Positions 6,234 to 10,234 of a stretch of 10,234 bases of DNA are shown in pieces. The notes beneath the pieces are model-generated. The model was not told where the DNA came from. It saw only the letters and a list, made by a program, of their open reading frames with translations, and did not search any database. Origin of the DNA: Prolixibacteraceae bacterium (GTDB lineage Bacteria; Bacteroidota; Bacteroidia; Bacteroidales; Prolixibacteraceae); the NCBI GenBank assembly GCA_016788685.1, contig JAEUSS010000516.1, forward strand, positions 1 to 10,234. Reading direction: 5' to 3'. A program made the translations under genes and the position numbers. Numbering within the stretch: the stretch's first letter is position 1; every line of letters begins with the position of its first letter.

Positions 6234-8435
6234 CTAAATTTCATTGAAGAAATTCTTTACCTGTTTTTCATCTCCGACAATCCATACTTTGTCATTGCCG
6301 GCAAATGCAAAGTCTGATTCCGGATTCAGAATTCGTATTCCGTTTCTTTCAATGCCGACAACCAGCCCCTGAGCCCTTTCCCGTATTTTTGAATCACGGA
6401 TGCTTTTTCCGGTTAACGTTGAATTCTCGCCCAAAATAAAATGGTGAAGAGCAACGTCTGACTTTATTTCCTTGATCTGAGCCCTGTTTTCAACTGATTC
6501 GAGATACATTTTAAATTTTTCCAGCTGTTCATCGGTTCCTAATACCGAGAGTTTATCGTGAGGATACAAGTGGTTTTCCCGGGTTGGAAGATTGATCGTA
6601 AAATCGCCGCGCTCAATAACCACAACATTAACCCCGAATTCTTCCCGAATTCTCGACTGCTGCAATGTTTTGCCAACAAACGGCGACTGTGTACTCAGTT
6701 CAAACGTAGTGATGTGCGAATCCCACGGCGCCAGCATGGCTGATTGATTTTCGCGCTCGTTGTAATTTGACAAAAAACGCGTTTCAATTCTCCCGTAAAA
6801 TGCTTTTATCCTTCCTGAAAATAAAGCAAGGATGAAACAGGATATGATGACTCCCGCAACAGCCGCCGACGGAGAAAACAAGAGATAGAATAAAAAGCCG
6901 ATGTATATAACCGCTAATGCGATGCGCGACAGCAGCAGAGCCATCAACGGTCCCCGGTGAGAAGCCGTCATCCAGATGTTTGCATAAGCCTGGCGTTGTG
7001 TACGGCGAAACGCAAGAGCCCACAAAAAAGGAGATAAAATGACCAAAGTAAAAAATGCAGTAACCACCTGATCCCATTTAAAGCCGGAAAAAAGCGGCGC
7101 AATATATCTAGTACTCAGCAGAATGATGGTTACAATGATCACCGAAAACACAACTATATTGAGAAAATAGAACCGTAATACCTTTTTCCAGTCGCTTGTC
7201 TCTGCAACATTTTGTGCACCAACGCTATATCTATTAATAGCATCCGACCATTTCCCCGGTAAAAAATGTTCAATTCTCTGATAAACCGGTTCGGAAAACC
7301 GGATCATATAAGGTGTTGTAAATGTGGTCAGTACCGATACTGCAACGGCTACCGGATACAAAAAATCGCTGGTTACATTCAAGGTAAGCCCCAAGGATGC
7401 GATGATGAATGAGAACTCTCCGATTTGGGAGAGGCTCATACCCGATTGAACAGCTATTTTTAAAGGTTGTCCCGCCGCCAAAGCGCCCGCACAAACAAAA
7501 AGAGGTTTGCCGACCATAAGCACCAATGTAGCAGCCAGAATCGGAAAGATGTGCAGTTTCAACATCTGGGGATCAATCAGCATCCCAACCGAAACGAAGA
7601 AAATAGCACCAAACAGGTTCTTTACTGATTGAGTCAGATGGCTTATTTTCTCTGCTTTAGTCGTTTCGGCCAGTATGGAGCCCATAATAAACGCTCCCAG
7701 CGCGGGAGAAAAACCTACAAAGGTTGCCAGCACCACCATCATGAGGCACAGAGCCAGCGATATTATCAGCAAAGTTTCATCGTTTATCAATGAACTGATC
7801 TTTTTCAGAAAAGTTGGTAAGAAGAATATTCCGGAGACGAACCACAAAATCAGGAAAAAAGCCAAACTGAAAACTGACAACACCATTTCGCTGCCTGCAA
7901 ATGTCTGACTGACAGCCACCGTTGAAAGTAAAACCATAAGTAAAACAGCAACCAGATCTTCGATAACCAGTACGCCGGTTACCACCCCGGTAAACTTCTG
8001 ACTTTTGACACCCAGTTCATCAAAAGCCCGGATTATTATGGTAGTAGAAGCAATAGCCAGAATACCGCCTAAGTAAAGGCTGTCCATGGTATTCCAACCC
8101 AACATTTTCCCGACACCAAAGCCTAACAACATGGTCAGTGCAACCTCTGTAACCGCTGTTACCACGGCAACTCCGCCAACTTTCAGTAATTTTTTAAAGC
8201 TGAACTCAAGCCCAAGGCTGAACAGCAGGAAGATAACGCCAATGTCAGCCCAGGTTTTAATAATTTCCGGCTCGACAATCGTAGGAAACAATTTAATATT
8301 CGGGCCAACCAAAAGTCCGGCAATAATATAGCCCAGAACTACAGGCTGTTTAAGTTTTTTAAAAAGCAGCGTGACCACCGCCGCAGCACCCAGAATAAGT
8401 GCCAGATCAGTGATGAGAGCAGGAAGTTGCAACAT
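6234..8435 (-). CDS. CPA2-family cation:proton antiporter with two C-terminal RCK_C (TrkA-C) domains
   Basis: The 733-residue inner-membrane protein exchanges Na+ or K+ for protons. Residues 1-385 form the exchanger core of many helices: GYIIAGLLVGPN at 35-46, the IEDL helix with Glu159-Asp160 (the expected ion-binding acidic site), GFSPALGAFIMGSILAE at 241-257, and the GMSLSQIGEFSF motif at 332-343. A second hydrophobic block of about four helices (421-441, 457-477, 503-522, 524-543) follows. The soluble tail has two RCK_C-like domains, about 573-647 (SPFVGKTLQQSRIREEFG) and 661-733 (STLTGKSIRDSKIRERA), which bind regulatory ligands in related transporters. No RCK_N nucleotide-binding domain is seen. 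The stop is TAG at 6234-6236, only 20 bp from the convergent cobA stop. Ion specificity cannot be read from the sequence. It may be transcribed from the upstream permease gene or from the palindrome-rich spacer. Confidence 0.9.
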   Translation of the reverse strand: MLQLPALITDLALILGAAAVVTLLFKKLKQPVVLGYIIAGLLVGPNIKLFPTIVEPEIIKTWADIGVIFLLFSLGLEFSFKKLLKVGGVAVVTAVTEVALTMLLGFGVGKMLGWNTMDSLYLGGILAIASTTIIIRAFDELGVKSQKFTGVVTGVLVIEDLVAVLLMVLLSTVAVSQTFAGSEMVLSVFSLAFFLILWFVSGIFFLPTFLKKISSLINDETLLIISLALCLMMVVLATFVGFSPALGAFIMGSILAETTKAEKISHLTQSVKNLFGAIFFVSVGMLIDPQMLKLHIFPILAATLVLMVGKPLFVCAGALAAGQPLKIAVQSGMSLSQIGEFSFIIASLGLTLNVTSDFLYPVAVAVSVLTTFTTPYMIRFSEPVYQRIEHFLPGKWSDAINRYSVGAQNVAETSDWKKVLRFYFLNIVVFSVIIVTIILLSTRYIAPLFSGFKWDQVVTAFFTLVILSPFLWALAFRRTQRQAYANIWMTASHRGPLMALLLSRIALAVIYIGFLFYLLFSPSAAVAGVIISCFILALFSGRIKAFYGRIETRFLSNYNERENQSAMLAPWDSHITTFELSTQSPFVGKTLQQSRIREEFGVNVVVIERGDFTINLPTRENHLYPHDKLSVLGTDEQLEKFKMYLESVENRAQIKEIKSDVALHHFILGENSTLTGKSIRDSKIRERAQGLVVGIERNGIRILNPESDFAFAGNDKVWIVGDEKQVKNFFNEI

Positions 8436-8460
8436 AAACTGTTATTTCATTATTTTCCAT

Positions 8461-8483
8461 CCCCGGATTTGTTCCTTCCGGGG
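8461..8483. repeat. 7-bp GC-rich inverted repeat in the permease-antiporter spacer
   Basis: CCCCGGA (8461-8467) and TCCGGGG (8477-8483) can pair around a 9-nt loop. On the minus strand it lies about 45 nt past the permease stop and 25 nt before the antiporter ATG. No T-run follows on either strand, so it is not a textbook intrinsic terminator. It may be a 3'-end or 5'-UTR structure, or a processing signal, between two co-directional genes. Confidence 0.4.
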
Positions 8484-8484
8484 T

Positions 8485-8507
8485 GAGTTAACTCTGTCTG
8501 CCGACAG
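8485..8507. repeat. Adjacent palindrome GAGTTAACTC and 5-bp tetraloop hairpin
   Basis: GAGTTAACTC (8485-8494) is a perfect 10-bp palindrome. It abuts CTGTC-TGCC-GACAG (8494-8507), a 5-bp stem with a 4-nt loop, and lies 1 bp from the GC-rich inverted repeat at 8461-8483. Three symmetric elements therefore fill half of a 93-bp spacer. Possible roles are a regulator site for the antiporter gene or mRNA structure between the two cistrons. Neither is proven. Confidence 0.35.
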
Positions 8508-8528
8508 GAAAGATCATTGAGCTGCCGG

Positions 8529-10049
8529 TCAGGAACGATTCCGAAGTTTACTTTTATGGATTCCGTATACAAAGTAAAGAACAATCCCCAAAGCCATCCA
8601 AATCAGCAGACGTGCCCAGGTTTCCCATGGCAAAGACATCATTTGCAATACACAGATACCTGCCCCTAAGACCGGCACAAGCGGAACGAATGGAGTCTTA
8701 AATGCCCGTTTGATATCCGGACGTTTTACCCGTAAAATAATAATTCCGACACAAACAATGGTAAAGGCCAGCAGTGTGCCTATCGACACCAGTTCTCCAA
8801 GAATATTAATCGGAAGGACTCCGGCGAGAATTAAGGCAAAAAAACCGGTTATCAGCGTACTTACGTACGGAGTTTTAAAGCGGGGATGAACCCTTGAGAA
8901 TACGGGAGGCAACAGCCCGTCTTTTGACATGGAATAAAAAATCCGCGGCTGCCCCATCAGCAAAACCAGAATCACGGAACTTAATCCGGCTATGGCTGCA
9001 ACTTTAATCACCGGGCGCAACCAGAACAATCCTTCGCCCATCGCATTTACTCCGACAGCAATCGGATCGGCCACATTCAAAAAAGTATAGCTTACAACTC
9101 CGGTTAAAACAATGGCAACCAGTATGTATAACAATGTAGAAACCCCGAGTGATCCCAGAATTCCGACAGGCATTCCTTTTTGCGGATTTTTGGCTTCCTG
9201 TGCAGCAGTTGAAACCGCATCAAAGCCAATGTAAGCAAAAAAGATAACACCTGCTCCGCGCAGAATGCCGCTCCAGCCGTAATGGCCCCATTCCCCCGTA
9301 TTTTCAGGAATAAACGGAACCCAGTTATCTTTATTGACAAACATAAAGCCTATGCCAATAAACAGCAGGATTACAAATACTTTGATGATAACCATGATGT
9401 TATTAAACCGGGCCGATTCCCGAATCCCGATCAACAGTAACGTTGTTATTGCCGCTACAATAAACATAGCTGGTAAATTCAGAACAGCGGTAAGGTGAGG
9501 CAGATTGCCAACTACAATTCCGCTTTCCGCCAAATTTTTGACAAGCTCCGGAGTTACCATTTTCCATCCGACCTGAGGTATATCAACCAAAACAGTACCC
9601 AAGGCGGCTGTATACTGGGCGGGGATAATAATTCCGAAGTCGTTCAGGAAACTGACCACATAACCCGACCAGCCAACCGAAACCGTAGACGCCGCAAACA
9701 GATATTCCAGAATCAGGTCCCAGCCAATGATCCAGGCCACAAACTCGCCCATAGTGGCATATGCGTAAGTGTAGGCGCTTCCCGAAATCGGGATCATCGA
9801 AGCAAATTCAGCGTAACACAAGCCTGCAAACAAACAAGCCAACCCCGAAATCAGGAAGGAAATGACTATCGCCGGACCGGCATACTGAGCTGCGGCCTGC
9901 CCGGTCAATACAAATATTCCGGCACCAATCACCGCCCCAATTCCCAGAGTTGTTAAGTTTAATGCACTTAGTGATTTACGCAATCCCTGATCAGACTTCG
10001 ATTCGTCCATCAGCTGAGACAATGGCTTGGTAATAAACAACTTTGGCAT
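8529..10049 (-). CDS. APC-superfamily amino acid permease, CAT (cationic amino acid transporter) type
   Basis: The 506-residue inner-membrane transporter has about 12 or more hydrophobic helices. After a 30-residue polar N-terminus, TM1 carries GAVIGAGIFVLTG (38-50), the broken-helix substrate motif of the APC fold. TM2-TM3 contain GLCYAEFASMIPISGSAYTY (76-95), TM6 contains FFAYIGFDAVST (270-281) followed by AQEAKNPQKGMP, and the TM8-TM9 loop contains GQPRIFYSMSKDGLLPP (366-382). These are typical of bacterial YfnA/GkApcT-like CAT members, which import amino acids by proton symport. The substrate cannot be assigned from sequence; the name cationic is the family label only. The ATG is preceded by a good Bacteroidota-type promoter. 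The gene lies on the same strand as the antiporter downstream, 93 bp away. Confidence 0.93.
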   Translation of the reverse strand: MPKLFITKPLSQLMDESKSDQGLRKSLSALNLTTLGIGAVIGAGIFVLTGQAAAQYAGPAIVISFLISGLACLFAGLCYAEFASMIPISGSAYTYAYATMGEFVAWIIGWDLILEYLFAASTVSVGWSGYVVSFLNDFGIIIPAQYTAALGTVLVDIPQVGWKMVTPELVKNLAESGIVVGNLPHLTAVLNLPAMFIVAAITTLLLIGIRESARFNNIMVIIKVFVILLFIGIGFMFVNKDNWVPFIPENTGEWGHYGWSGILRGAGVIFFAYIGFDAVSTAAQEAKNPQKGMPVGILGSLGVSTLLYILVAIVLTGVVSYTFLNVADPIAVGVNAMGEGLFWLRPVIKVAAIAGLSSVILVLLMGQPRIFYSMSKDGLLPPVFSRVHPRFKTPYVSTLITGFFALILAGVLPINILGELVSIGTLLAFTIVCVGIIILRVKRPDIKRAFKTPFVPLVPVLGAGICVLQMMSLPWETWARLLIWMALGIVLYFVYGIHKSKLRNRS

Positions 10050-10069
10050 GGTAAATAGTTTAAAGACCT

Positions 10070-10098
10070 CAAAAATAACTATTTTGCTGAATTATCAA
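10070..10098 (-). promoter_or_regulatory. Probable Bacteroidota-type promoter for the amino acid permease
   Basis: On the minus strand TTG (10098-10096) is followed after 18 bp by TATTTTTG (10077-10070), an exact match to the TAnnTTTG -7 element of the Bacteroidota primary sigma factor with acceptable spacing. Transcription would start near 10064, leaving a leader of about 15 nt before the permease ATG at 10049. It lies in the 67-bp gap downstream of the DedA-like gene, so the permease can be expressed independently of that gene. Confidence 0.55.
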
Positions 10099-10116
10099 GG
10101 TTTTCAAAAAGATTGG

Positions 10117-10234
10117 CTAATCCAATGATGTTTTTTTCCGGAAAAAGAAAGTTTTAACTGCTGCGTAAAAAAACGGGATCAGCGTTACGACGATGAGTCC
10201 CAGGAAAATAAGCTCAAAATTCTCTTTGATCCAG
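10117..10234 (-). CDS. C-terminal end of a membrane protein, probably DedA/VTT family (5' part outside window)
   Basis: Only 38 codons plus the TAG (10119-10117) lie in the window, read from base 10233. The peptide begins WIKENFELIFLGLIVVTLIP and ends in a basic tail (FFFRKKTSLD). A polar WIKENFE segment before a last hydrophobic helix ending in a proline resembles the C-terminus of DedA/SNARE-associated membrane proteins, where a (K)xNFExxxxxIIxxSxxP pattern is common. The match is short, so an unrelated membrane protein cannot be excluded. It is co-directional with the permease and 67 bp upstream of it. Confidence 0.55.
   Translation of the reverse strand, partial: WIKENFELIFLGLIVVTLIPFFYAAVKTFFFRKKTSLD

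Noticed and set aside
6237..6254. AATTTC-N6-GAAATT inverted repeat as a bidirectional terminator
   Set aside because: The stem is six almost entirely A/T pairs, lies inside the antiporter's last codons, and has no T-run.
9495..9956. 153-codon open frame on the + strand opposite the permease
   Set aside because: It lies wholly antisense to a well-supported permease, has no recognisable domain, and its composition follows the opposite strand's codons.
10133..10146. 14-bp palindrome TTTTTCCGGAAAAA
   Set aside because: It lies in the coding sequence for the FFRKK end of the DedA-like protein and is explained by Phe and Lys codons around CCGG.
1..10234. CRISPR array, insertion sequence, tRNA or other sign of an accessory island
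   Set aside because: No spaced direct repeats, terminal repeats with transposase, tRNA-like fold or abrupt composition change was seen; genes are densely packed housekeeping and transport functions.

Overview
The window reads as ordinary chromosomal DNA from a member of the Bacteroidota. The evidence is indirect: start codons mostly lack a Shine-Dalgarno sequence, and the one convincing promoter fits the TTG / TAnnTTTG pattern of that phylum. The protein styles (hemD, cobA and a short precorrin-2 dehydrogenase as separate genes, and a long antiporter with C-terminal RCK_C domains) are compatible with this. An order such as Marinilabiliales is only a guess.

Left half (1-6213, + strand): a sulfite-reduction and siroheme operon. 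It begins with the end of a precorrin-2 dehydrogenase-like gene, which overlaps cysJ by ATGA. cysJ (flavoprotein) and cysI (siroheme/4Fe-4S hemoprotein) follow, then hemD (uroporphyrinogen-III synthase), an atypical extended short-chain dehydrogenase, and cobA (uroporphyrinogen-III C-methyltransferase). HemD makes uroporphyrinogen III, CobA methylates it to precorrin-2, and the first protein would oxidise that to sirohydrochlorin. Iron insertion then gives siroheme, which CysI needs to reduce sulfite to sulfide with electrons from NADPH passed through CysJ. No clear ferrochelatase is visible, and the dehydrogenase-like protein ends before the helical region where that activity normally resides. 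The enzyme and most of its cofactor supply are thus encoded together. The only sizeable spacer in the run (119 bp, cysJ-cysI) holds a 10-bp inverted repeat.

Right half (6234-10234, - strand): transport and membrane genes, convergent with the operon. In transcription order these are the 3' end of a membrane protein resembling the DedA family, a CAT-type amino acid permease with its own likely promoter, a palindrome-rich 93-bp spacer, and a CPA2-type cation:proton antiporter with two C-terminal RCK_C domains. The two halves meet with only 20 bp between stop codons and show no functional link.

I found no mobile element, CRISPR array, tRNA, rRNA, or evidence of a novel defence or biosynthetic system. 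Most of the window is standard housekeeping metabolism. The points worth checking are the shortened dehydrogenase, the unassigned SDR protein inside the siroheme operon, a 20-codon ORF that would couple to it, and the inverted repeats in two spacers.
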